Source of the DNA: B2-G16 sp964528085
Lineage (GTDB): Bacteria > Bipolaricaulota > Bipolaricaulia > UBA7950 > UBA9294
DNA: 5,178 nucleotides
Direction: 5' to 3'
Assembly (NCBI GenBank): GCA_964528085.1
Contig: CAZGRE010000067.1
Coordinates: forward strand, 1 to 5,178
This document shows positions 1 through 5,107 of this stretch, in pieces (position 1 is the stretch's first letter; each line of letters opens with the position of its first letter). Made by a program: the position numbers and the translations under genes. The notes under the pieces were generated by a model. It was not told where the DNA came from, searched no databases, and was given only the letters and a program-made list of their open reading frames with translations.

Positions 1-511
1 CCTTACCGACGCGCAAGAAGCCCTCTGGAATTCCGCTATAGAGAATCGCTCCGCTTCCGCTCGTGTACCAATAGCTGAACCCCGTCAGGACGGTCATCGT
101 TCCGAGGGTTGTCATGAATGAGGAAACCCGGAGGGTCGTTATGATCAATCCGTTGATCAGGCCGATAATGACGCAAACGCCGAGGACGGCCAGGATCCCG
201 AGGAGGGTGGGCATGTGAGGGAGCCAGCCGGCCGTAAGGACGGCGCCGAGGGTGGCTATGGCACCGATGGAGAGATCGAACTCATTCATAACGAGGCAGA
301 CCGTCAGGCCAGCGGCGCAGACCCCGAGAAGGGAGATCTGATTAAAAATGTTTAGGAAGTTTCTGATGGTTGGGAAAACAGCCGGCTTCAACACCGTGAA
401 GACCGCGACCAGAATCAGAAGGCCGATGACCGTGCCATACCGCCCTCCTTTTAACGCAACACCCTGAAGGTTCTCTTTCAACCCACTTCTTGGCTGTGTC
501 AACCGGCCCAT
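1..511 (-). CDS. CUT2-family sugar ABC transporter permease (N-terminal part, cut by window edge)
   Basis: Inner-membrane channel subunit of the sugar importer, related to RbsC/XylH/MglC. I translated it directly: it opens MGRLTQPRSGLKENLQG and stays open for 170 codons to the left edge, about half the usual 320-340 residues. Hydrophobic segments lie at about residues 27-46, 57-76, 82-96, 101-120 and 128-147. The family hallmark E-F-D-L-S-I-G is at residues 77-83, in the loop before the third segment, and LINGLIITTLRVSSFMTTLG (118-137) is also typical. The ATG is supported by GGAGGG seven bases upstream, inside the last codons of the ATPase gene. Only three bases separate the two genes, so they are almost surely co-transcribed and probably translationally coupled. 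The conserved cytoplasmic loop that contacts the ATPase would lie beyond the window. The sugar transported cannot be told from this part. Confidence 0.93.
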   Translation of the reverse strand, partial: MGRLTQPRSGLKENLQGVALKGGRYGTVIGLLILVAVFTVLKPAVFPTIRNFLNIFNQISLLGVCAAGLTVCLVMNEFDLSIGAIATLGAVLTAGWLPHMPTLLGILAVLGVCVIIGLINGLIITTLRVSSFMTTLGTMTVLTGFSYWYTSGSGAILYSGIPEGFLRVGK

Positions 512-514
512 CGA

Positions 515-2041
515 TCACCCTCCATAACAGGCCTCCATGATCCGCTGGGGAGAGAGATCACGCCGCGGGATCTCAGCGACGAGCCTCCCCTGACGAAGGA
601 CGAGAACCCGGTCGCAGACCCCTGCCAGCTCCTCGGCCTCCGTAGAGACGAACAGGATCCCGCTCCCCTCATCGGCGAGCTTTCGTACCAACCAGTAGAT
701 CTCCGCCTTGGCCGAGACGTCGATCCCGCGTGTCGGCTCGTTCAGGACAAGGAGGCGGGGGCGGCGAAGGAGCCATTTGGCAAGGACGACCTTCTGCTGA
801 TTCCCACCGCTCAGGAACCGTACCTCCTGATCTGGGCCGACCGCCACAATCCGGAGGGCGCTCATCTGATCGAGCGTCTCTCTATTCGCCCTCCTCCGAT
901 GAACGATCCGGGTGATCGGGTCTATGAGAAAATGACAGAGATGAGCGAGGATCACGTTCTCCCAGATTCGCATCTCTCCTATGAGACCTTGGCTCCTCCG
1001 CTCGGCGGGAACGAGCCCGATCCGTCGGGAGATCGCATAGCGGGCCCCACGCGGCTGATACGGCTCGCCGTCAAGGAGTACCTCCCCCGAGGCGAATCGA
1101 AAACCGACCCCGAAAAGCGAATCTGCAAATTCATTGTGCCCCGCCCCGAGGAGACCGGTCAGTCCTACAACCTCCCGTTCACGGACCGTCAGGCTCAGAT
1201 CGATGACCCTCCCGTCGACGCTACTCAGCCGATCCACCCGGAGGACGGGCTCTCCAAACGAGCGCTCCTCCTCTATCGTCGGATACAGCTTCTGCGGCGA
1301 GCCTCCGACCATGAGGCGGACCAATCCGCTCAGATCGATCCTCTCCACGTCAGCGGTGGTGACCTTGTGCCCGTCCCTGAGGACCGTGACGCGTTGGGCC
1401 AGCTCAAAGATCTCCTCAAGCCGGTGCGAGATGTAGATCACCGATGTCCCTTTGGACACGAGCGACCGAACGAGGTCGAACAGCTCCTGGACGTCCCGCC
1501 GTGACAACGAGGATGTCGGCTCATCCATAACGAGGACCCGGCCGCGGGAGTAAAGGGCGCGTGCAATCGCGACCATCCACTGCTCGGCAACGCTGAGGGA
1601 CTGTACCGAACGACGCGGGTCGATCGAGATCCCGAGATCGGCAAGGACGTTCCCGACGTGCCTGTTCAGCCTCCTCCAATCGATCAACCGTCCGAACCGG
1701 AGGGGATACGGATCACCGAGGGCGATATTCTCAGCGACGTTAAACTGAGGGACGAGGTTTAACTCCTGATGGATGAAACGCATACCAAGGTCGTGTGCGA
1801 TCCACGGGGTCAGATGCTCAACCGGCTTCCCTTCTATGTAAATCTCGCCCGCGTCACGCGGATATATCCCCGCAAGGACCCGGATCAGGGTCGATTTGCC
1901 CGCTCCATTCTGCCCGACGAGCGCATGAATCTCTCCCCTGCGGAGATCGAAGTCGATATTCTCACACGCCACGGTCCCGGGGAAGACCTTGGTGATCCCC
2001 TTCATCTCGAGACGGAGAACATCCGATCCGCCTGTGCCCAT
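515..2041 (-). CDS. CUT2-family sugar ABC transporter ATP-binding protein, two fused nucleotide-binding domains
   Basis: Cytoplasmic ATPase that powers sugar import, of the RbsA/XylG/MglA type (508 residues; family usually about 500). The first domain has Walker A GQNGAGKST (43-51), Q-loop HQE (91-93), a degenerate signature LSVAEQ (149-154), Walker B VMDEPT (171-176) and switch histidine in SHR (205-207). The second domain has a Walker A remnant GLLGAGHNE (296-304) without lysine, a good signature LSGGNQQKV (410-418), Walker B LVLNEPTRGID (431-441) and no switch histidine (VSTEAEE, 465-471). This one-competent-site layout is typical of the family, though asparagine at 434 in place of the Walker B aspartate goes further than usual. 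The ATG at 2041 has only a weak, distant purine stretch (GGGAAAGG); the in-frame ATG at codon 13 has nothing better. Gene order binding protein-ATPase-permease is standard. Substrate not determinable from this subunit. Confidence 0.96.
   Translation of the reverse strand: MGTGGSDVLRLEMKGITKVFPGTVACENIDFDLRRGEIHALVGQNGAGKSTLIRVLAGIYPRDAGEIYIEGKPVEHLTPWIAHDLGMRFIHQELNLVPQFNVAENIALGDPYPLRFGRLIDWRRLNRHVGNVLADLGISIDPRRSVQSLSVAEQWMVAIARALYSRGRVLVMDEPTSSLSRRDVQELFDLVRSLVSKGTSVIYISHRLEEIFELAQRVTVLRDGHKVTTADVERIDLSGLVRLMVGGSPQKLYPTIEEERSFGEPVLRVDRLSSVDGRVIDLSLTVREREVVGLTGLLGAGHNEFADSLFGVGFRFASGEVLLDGEPYQPRGARYAISRRIGLVPAERRSQGLIGEMRIWENVILAHLCHFLIDPITRIVHRRRANRETLDQMSALRIVAVGPDQEVRFLSGGNQQKVVLAKWLLRRPRLLVLNEPTRGIDVSAKAEIYWLVRKLADEGSGILFVSTEAEELAGVCDRVLVLRQGRLVAEIPRRDLSPQRIMEACYGG
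518..523 (-). promoter_or_regulatory. Ribosome binding site of the permease gene
   Basis: GGAGGG on the minus strand, seven bases before the permease ATG at 511. It is formed by the last two glycine codons and the stop region of the ATPase gene, so ribosomes finishing the ATPase pass over it. This supports the chosen permease start and coupled translation of the two transporter subunits. Confidence 0.75.
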
Positions 2042-2054
2042 GTCTCGACTATAC
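2042..2054 (-). repeat. Intergenic motif copy 1 (GTATAGTCGAGAC)
   Basis: Thirteen bases on the minus strand directly before the ATPase start codon. They match the copy at 3150-3162 at 12 of 13 positions. The core ATAGTC occurs a third time at 5021-5031. Function unknown; it could be a protein or RNA binding site, or the remains of a duplicated leader. Confidence 0.5.
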
Positions 2055-2075
2055 CTTTCCCAGCATCTTCAACCA

Positions 2076-2115
2076 AAGCGGAGGCCCCATCACTAGCCGG
2101 TTGGAGCCTCCGCTT
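2076..2115 (-). promoter_or_regulatory. Strong intergenic RNA hairpin between binding-protein and ATPase genes
   Basis: AAGCGGAGGC and its exact reverse complement GCCTCCGCTT flank a 20-base centre. In the RNA the stem extends by a G-U, two G-C and an A-U pair to 14 pairs with a 12-base loop. It begins five bases after the binding-protein stop codon. On the transcribed strand it is followed by TTGGTTGAAG rather than a clean run of T, so full termination is doubtful. Partial termination, or protection of the upstream mRNA from 3' exonucleases, would give more binding protein than ATPase and permease, as is common in such operons. The structure is read directly from the bases; the role is inference. 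Confidence 0.7.
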
Positions 2116-2120
2116 CTCAA

Positions 2121-3092
2121 CTACTTTTTGGGTTCGTCCGGCATACCGGCAGCGACCCATTCACCGTAGAACCATCCGGCAGGCGGACAGTTCGCTGCGG
2201 TCACGATCGGAATATCGATGTAGAACTGGCTCTGCAGGGGCGGTTCCCCTTGCCAGATCCTCGTCTCCAACTGTTCGACCGCGATGTCCACTCCACCTTC
2301 CCAATCCGGGGCGATGGTCATCTTGAACGGCCCTCCGCTCCGAATCGCATCGAAGGTCGACTTGTTACCATCGATCCCGACGCAGATGATGTCGTCACGC
2401 CCTGCCGCCTCGATCGCCTGAACAGCACCCATCGTCAGTTCGTCCCACGCACCCCATACACCATCGATCTCAGGGTGAGCGAGGAGGATGTTCTCCATGG
2501 CGGCGCGGCAGTCCTCACCCGCACCCGGGAACTTCGCCACATGGCTCGCTGCGATGCTGATCTCTGGGTACTCCGGAAGCATCGCCTCGAGCATCGCGTA
2601 GCGCTGCCGCGGGCAGGGGACCTGATCCCAGTGCAATACCGCGATTTCACCCTCGCGACCGAGTGCGTCAAACAGCCACTGCGTCATCTTGACGCCACCC
2701 TCGAAATCGCTCATTCCGACATCGAACGCCTGCCCCTGTCCACAGCCGTAACCTGTAGTGATCAGCGGAATCCCGGCCGCGGCACAGGCATCGGCCAGCT
2801 CCCCGATAGACCCGGCGGGCGGGAAGAAGATGTGGATCGCGTCGACCCCCATCTGAACCCACGTGAGGGCAGCATCGATGACCTTTTGCATATCGCCGCC
2901 GCCGTCAACGGTCAGAAGCTCCCACCCCTTCTCGTCGCATATCTTCCGCCATTGGTTGGCCATCCGGCTTGGAACCGGGCTAGAAAGGCCCTGCGCTCCC
3001 ACACCGATCGTCCGCTCGGCCGCCAACGCGGCCAAGGGCGACAGAACTATCAACCCCAGAGCAAGAACAACTACAACCCTCTTCCAACTCAT
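2121..3092 (-). CDS. Sugar ABC transporter substrate-binding protein (periplasmic binding protein, RbsB-like)
   Basis: Secreted receptor that captures the sugar and delivers it to the permease. I place the start at the ATG at 3092, giving 323 residues, because GGGAGGT lies just upstream with seven-base spacing; a TTG at 3113 would add seven residues but lacks such a site. The signal peptide has n-region MSWKR, a hydrophobic core to about residue 18, and an ALA cleavage site at 22-24. There is no lipobox cysteine, so the protein is probably soluble in the periplasm. Type I binding-protein (Peripla_BP_4) landmarks are VGMSDFEGG (about 125-133), GAWDELTMGAVQAIEAAG (214-231) and CVGIDGNKSTFDAIRSG (237-253). 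The mature chain has seven cysteines (52, 103, 117, 160, 195, 237, 302), many for this family. It lies between kinase and ATPase, all co-directional. The sugar bound is not predictable by eye. Confidence 0.95.
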   Translation of the reverse strand: MSWKRVVVVLALGLIVLSPLAALAAERTIGVGAQGLSSPVPSRMANQWRKICDEKGWELLTVDGGGDMQKVIDAALTWVQMGVDAIHIFFPPAGSIGELADACAAAGIPLITTGYGCGQGQAFDVGMSDFEGGVKMTQWLFDALGREGEIAVLHWDQVPCPRQRYAMLEAMLPEYPEISIAASHVAKFPGAGEDCRAAMENILLAHPEIDGVWGAWDELTMGAVQAIEAAGRDDIICVGIDGNKSTFDAIRSGGPFKMTIAPDWEGGVDIAVEQLETRIWQGEPPLQSQFYIDIPIVTAANCPPAGWFYGEWVAAGMPDEPKK

Positions 3093-3098
3093 TACAGC

Positions 3099-3105
3099 AC
3101 CTCCC
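3099..3105 (-). promoter_or_regulatory. Ribosome binding site that fixes the binding-protein start
   Basis: GGGAGGT on the minus strand, with seven bases between GGAGG and the ATG at 3092. A TTG upstream at 3113 is in frame, but its codons run through this site. The site therefore argues for the shorter protein, whose signal peptide then starts with a compact MSWKR n-region. Confidence 0.8.
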
Positions 3106-3149
3106 ATGTTCAATCGGTCATCCGGTCCGTCTCACGACCATCGAGCAGC

Positions 3150-3162
3150 GTCTAGACTATAC
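3150..3162 (-). repeat. Intergenic motif copy 2 (GTATAGTCTAGAC)
   Basis: Minus-strand 13-mer in the gap between kinase and binding-protein genes, about 57 bases before the binding-protein ATG. It differs from the copy at 2042-2054 at one base. It contains the perfect 8-base palindrome GTCTAGAC. TATAGT also resembles a -10 hexamer, but no good -35 sits 16-18 bases upstream. Confidence 0.5.
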
Positions 3163-3166
3163 TCAC

Positions 3167-3176
3167 CACCTCCTTA
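3167..3176 (-). promoter_or_regulatory. Orphan Shine-Dalgarno sequence overlapping the kinase stop codon
   Basis: TAAGGAGGTG on the minus strand matches the 3' end of 16S rRNA over ten bases, and its TAA is the kinase stop codon. No gene starts at a normal distance. A GTG two bases on would encode only four codons (GTG AGT ATA GTC TAG), and the next ATG (3141) is 27 bases past GGAGG and opens a seven-codon frame. The true binding-protein gene has its own site further on. It may hold ribosomes at the end of the kinase gene or be left over from an earlier gene start. Confidence 0.5.
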
Positions 3177-4757
3177 CTGTTTATTTAGATTGATTCTTTT
3201 ATCGCCTATATCGATATCTCCCAGTGAGGCATGGATCGAAGAGACCTGTTCGTACGCCTTAGGAAAGAGTCGCCTAAGGGACTTATAGACCGGAACGCTC
3301 GCGGGGTCGGGGTCGATCTGTTCAGCGACGGTGATCATCCCGCTGGCGGCCTGTTGGAACCCGTCATACCGTCCCAGCGCCACGTAGGCCGTCATCGCAG
3401 CCCCTAGGCAGTTTGCCTCTTGGGATGTAGTGAGCGTCGTGACCCGCTTCTCGAGGACGCTCGCAAGAATCTCAAGCCAAACGCGGCTCTTTGCCCCTCC
3501 CCCGATCGCCCGAAGCTTCTTGAACGGAGAGCCGGTCCCTTTCTCTAAGGCGTTGCACACAAGTCCGATGTTTAGGCTAATCCCTTCGAGGACGGCCCGC
3601 AGTACGTCGGCCCGCGTATGACGAAGCTCCAAACCGAGAAGGGCGGCACGGGCATTGAGATCGTGGAACGGAGCACCTCCCGGCCGCATATAAGGGAGGA
3701 AGATGAGCCCATTCGCTCCTGCCGGAGAACCGGCCGCGGCCTCGTCCATAAGGTCGTAAGGGCTGATACCCCGGCGCTCTGCATCGCGTACCTCGGCTAC
3801 GCAGATATGCTCCTTGAACCATTCGTGGACGACCCCTGCTGAGTACGTGGCCAGTTGGCTCACGTACATCCCGGGAACGAGATGGCAGAGGGTGAACGGC
3901 CGCATCTTCGGATCGAACACCCCTTTCGTCCCAGCCACCGCCACCCAGGAAGCCGAACCGATGTAGTTGTATGCGCTCCCTTCGGTTACGACCCCGGCTC
4001 CGACGGCCGCACACGGGACATCCCCTCCCCCCAATACAACCGGAGTCCCGGGGGCAAGCCCCGTCTCATCCGCAGCTTCCTGGGAAACCCGACCGACGAC
4101 CTCTGCACTCAGAAGGATCTCCTCCGGTAGCTTCTCACGCTCCAGCCCGAGGATCTCGATGTAGTCCTCGGCCCAACGCCGATCGGTGAGGTCTAGAAGC
4201 CCGGTATTTGAGGCATCCGAGTAGTCGGTGACGAAGCGGCCGGTCAACCAGTGCACGAGCAGATCCTTCGTCCCGAGGAAAACGTATGTTTGACGGTATA
4301 ATTCCGGCTCGTTCTCCTTCAGCCAGAGCAACTTGGCCGCAGGGTAGAGGGCCAGCTCGAGGCCACCACCGGTGCGGCGGTAGAACTCCTCCCAGCCGAT
4401 CCGCTCCTCGATGAGCTTCGCTTGGTCCTCGCTCCGATGGTCAGGCCAAAGTATGGCCTTCTTTCGCAAGAGGGTCCCGTCCTTCCCCACCGGGATGCAG
4501 CCCAGCATGTGCCCGCTGAAGGTGACCGCAGCGAGATCCTTGGGGTGCACCCTCCCCTTTTCAAGGACCGCCTTGGTCGAGCTGATGAACGCCCGCTTCC
4601 AATCATCGGGATCCTGCTCGACCCATCCGGGCTTCGGATACTCCGTGGGATACGGGAGGTAATGGGCGGCCAACAATTCACCCTCCGGGGTGAACAGGGT
4701 CGCCTTGTTACCCGTAGTCCCCAAATCGTGTGCTAGAACCACATCCGGTCTGGACAC
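3174..4757 (-). CDS. FGGY-family carbohydrate kinase (xylulokinase-like, substrate uncertain)
   Basis: Cytoplasmic kinase expected to phosphorylate a ketose or related sugar with ATP (527 residues; family usually 480-520). The N-terminal FGGY domain starts with DLGTTGNKATLF (11-22), the phosphate-binding motif, then GWVEQDPDDW (44-53), SGHMLGC (81-87), ILWPDHRS (102-109) and LTGRFVTDYSDASNTGLLDL (171-190). The catalytic base is D246 in GGGDVPCAAVGAG (243-255). The C-terminal domain has LEGISLNIGLVCNAL (390-404) and the ATP-site stretch LRAIGGGAKSRVWLEILASV (415-434). The start is GTG, with AAGGAG eight bases upstream; a nearby ATG is out of frame. Residues that contact xylulose in E. coli XylB (the His of GQMHG, the Asn of GGGDN) are Leu and Val here, so a different sugar is likely. 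About 15 AT-rich codons extend the usual C-terminus. It lies first in the operon, ahead of the transporter genes. Confidence 0.94.
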   Translation of the reverse strand: MSRPDVVLAHDLGTTGNKATLFTPEGELLAAHYLPYPTEYPKPGWVEQDPDDWKRAFISSTKAVLEKGRVHPKDLAAVTFSGHMLGCIPVGKDGTLLRKKAILWPDHRSEDQAKLIEERIGWEEFYRRTGGGLELALYPAAKLLWLKENEPELYRQTYVFLGTKDLLVHWLTGRFVTDYSDASNTGLLDLTDRRWAEDYIEILGLEREKLPEEILLSAEVVGRVSQEAADETGLAPGTPVVLGGGDVPCAAVGAGVVTEGSAYNYIGSASWVAVAGTKGVFDPKMRPFTLCHLVPGMYVSQLATYSAGVVHEWFKEHICVAEVRDAERRGISPYDLMDEAAAGSPAGANGLIFLPYMRPGGAPFHDLNARAALLGLELRHTRADVLRAVLEGISLNIGLVCNALEKGTGSPFKKLRAIGGGAKSRVWLEILASVLEKRVTTLTTSQEANCLGAAMTAYVALGRYDGFQQAASGMITVAEQIDPDPASVPVYKSLRRLFPKAYEQVSSIHASLGDIDIGDKRINLNKQ

Positions 4758-4765
4758 GATACCAT

Positions 4766-4771
4766 CTCCTT
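4766..4771 (-). promoter_or_regulatory. Ribosome binding site that supports the GTG start of the kinase
   Basis: AAGGAG on the minus strand, eight bases before GTG at 4757. The ATG that begins within this stretch is in another frame, so the kinase must start with GTG, giving MSRPDVVLAHDLGTTG with the phosphate motif at the usual distance from the N-terminus. Confidence 0.8.
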
Positions 4772-4776
4772 CCCGT

Positions 4777-4974
4777 TCAATGAACCTCCCAATCGGAATT
4801 GGGCCGGTAAGAGGATCCCATAATCAAACAGTCCGAGCCCGCTTGGATGAAATCGAGTAGTGCCCACGTCAATGAGCGATATAACGGAATCTGCGGGTAA
4901 TCGAGCGGCTGCATCGTTCCCTTCCCCGCAAAACGAATCAGCACCTGTCCAGCATTACCGCTGTCTATGCCCAT
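4777..4974 (-). CDS. Candidate 65-residue small protein upstream of the kinase (doubtful)
   Basis: An open frame starting MGIDSGNAGQVLIRFAGKG and ending SYRPNSDWEVH, with its TGA 19 bases before the kinase GTG. In favour: it fills most of the leader, has the operon's orientation, and its ATG lies about three bases after the start predicted from the promoter at 4984-5012, which would allow leaderless translation. Against: no Shine-Dalgarno site, no family I recognise, no signal peptide or clear membrane segment, third-position GC of only about 60 per cent, and a frame short enough to arise by chance. The stretch may simply be untranslated leader. I keep it only as a candidate. Confidence 0.22.
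   Translation of the reverse strand: MGIDSGNAGQVLIRFAGKGTMQPLDYPQIPLYRSLTWALLDFIQAGSDCLIMGSSYRPNSDWEVH
4784..4808 (-). promoter_or_regulatory. Hairpin just upstream of the kinase ribosome binding site
   Basis: On the minus strand CCCAAT-TCCG-ATTGGG (4803 to 4788) forms a perfect six-pair stem with a UCCG loop, a UNCG-type tetraloop sequence. Three outer pairs (ACC with GGT) follow across a small internal loop. It is followed at once by GTTCATTGAAC (4785 to 4775), itself a 5+1+5 inverted repeat, and then by the AAGGAG site. The position suits control of kinase translation or mRNA stability, or DNA binding by a repressor. No known riboswitch was recognised. Confidence 0.45.
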
Positions 4975-4983
4975 ACACCTGTA

Positions 4984-5012
4984 AAAATATCTCTCAGTGG
5001 GGCGCTTGTCAA
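4984..5012 (-). promoter_or_regulatory. Sigma70-type promoter of the kinase-transporter operon
   Basis: On the minus strand a perfect -35 box TTGACA (5012 to 5007) is followed by exactly 17 bases and TATTTT (4989 to 4984), a four-of-six match to the -10 box. The start would fall near 4977, giving a leader of about 220 bases before the kinase GTG. It is the only promoter-like pair I found with a good -35 in this gap, and it points into the operon. The -35 sits in CTTGACAAG, a short inverted repeat, and motif copy 3 lies about nine bases upstream. Confidence 0.62.
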
Positions 5013-5020
5013 GTCGTAAA

Positions 5021-5031
5021 CTCAGACTATC
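5021..5031 (-). repeat. Intergenic motif copy 3 (GATAGTCTGAG), partial match
   Basis: Minus-strand sequence sharing the core ATAGTC(T) with the copies at 2042-2054 and 3150-3162 but diverging after it. It lies just upstream of the -35 box of the operon promoter, a usual place for an activator site. As a third copy it is weaker than the other two. Confidence 0.35.
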
Positions 5032-5107
5032 AACATGGCATCATTCAGCCAGCCATCGGGCCGCAAGTCGACGATTGATCAGGAAACCTCAAGGAGCCTA
5101 GGATTTG

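Larger units (their letters stand above)
4758..5107. other. Intergenic region: operon leader, promoter and spacer
   Basis: About 350 bases without a convincing gene. From the kinase outward (leftmost first) it holds the kinase ribosome site, an inverted repeat and hairpin, a roughly 220-base leader with the doubtful 65-codon frame, the promoter at 4984-5012, motif copy 3, and about 75 bases in which I see nothing but TGATCA and a CAGCCAGCC direct repeat. A weak six-pair stem with a 27-base loop joins 4892-4897 to 4925-4930. No convincing rho-independent terminator follows the frame ending at 5108. No tRNA, CRISPR or known riboswitch was recognised. Confidence 0.6.

Noticed and set aside
899..1504. 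A 201-codon plus-strand open frame opposite the ATPase gene
   Set aside because: It is antisense to conserved ATPase motifs, has no ribosome site and no recognisable family; a shadow frame.
2250..3155. A 301-codon plus-strand open frame opposite the binding-protein gene
   Set aside because: It lies antisense to a gene with clear signal peptide, motifs and ribosome site. Its translation is rich in Arg, Pro and His with no recognisable domain, as expected for a mirror frame in GC-rich coding DNA.
3152..3185. An internal promoter for the binding-protein gene (TATAGT as -10)
   Set aside because: The hexamer 17 bases upstream is a poor -35 match (about two of six), and TG is not placed for an extended -10. 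Kept only as a possible meaning of the repeated motif.
3855..4736. Several plus-strand frames of 60-105 codons opposite the kinase
   Set aside because: All are antisense to conserved FGGY motifs, overlap one another in different frames and show Arg/Pro/Ser-rich, low-complexity translations.
4892..4930. Leader stem TGCGGG/CCCGCA as a riboswitch helix
   Set aside because: Only six pairs around a 27-base loop with no recognisable aptamer core.
5005..5013. CTTGACAAG inverted repeat over the -35 box as an operator
   Set aside because: Four-base arms around a consensus -35 arise easily by chance and do not extend outward.
5079..5107. Terminator for the frame ending at 5108
   Set aside because: Only 3-5 pair stems (for example CCT-TG-AGG) and no run of T follow the stop; not a convincing rho-independent terminator.
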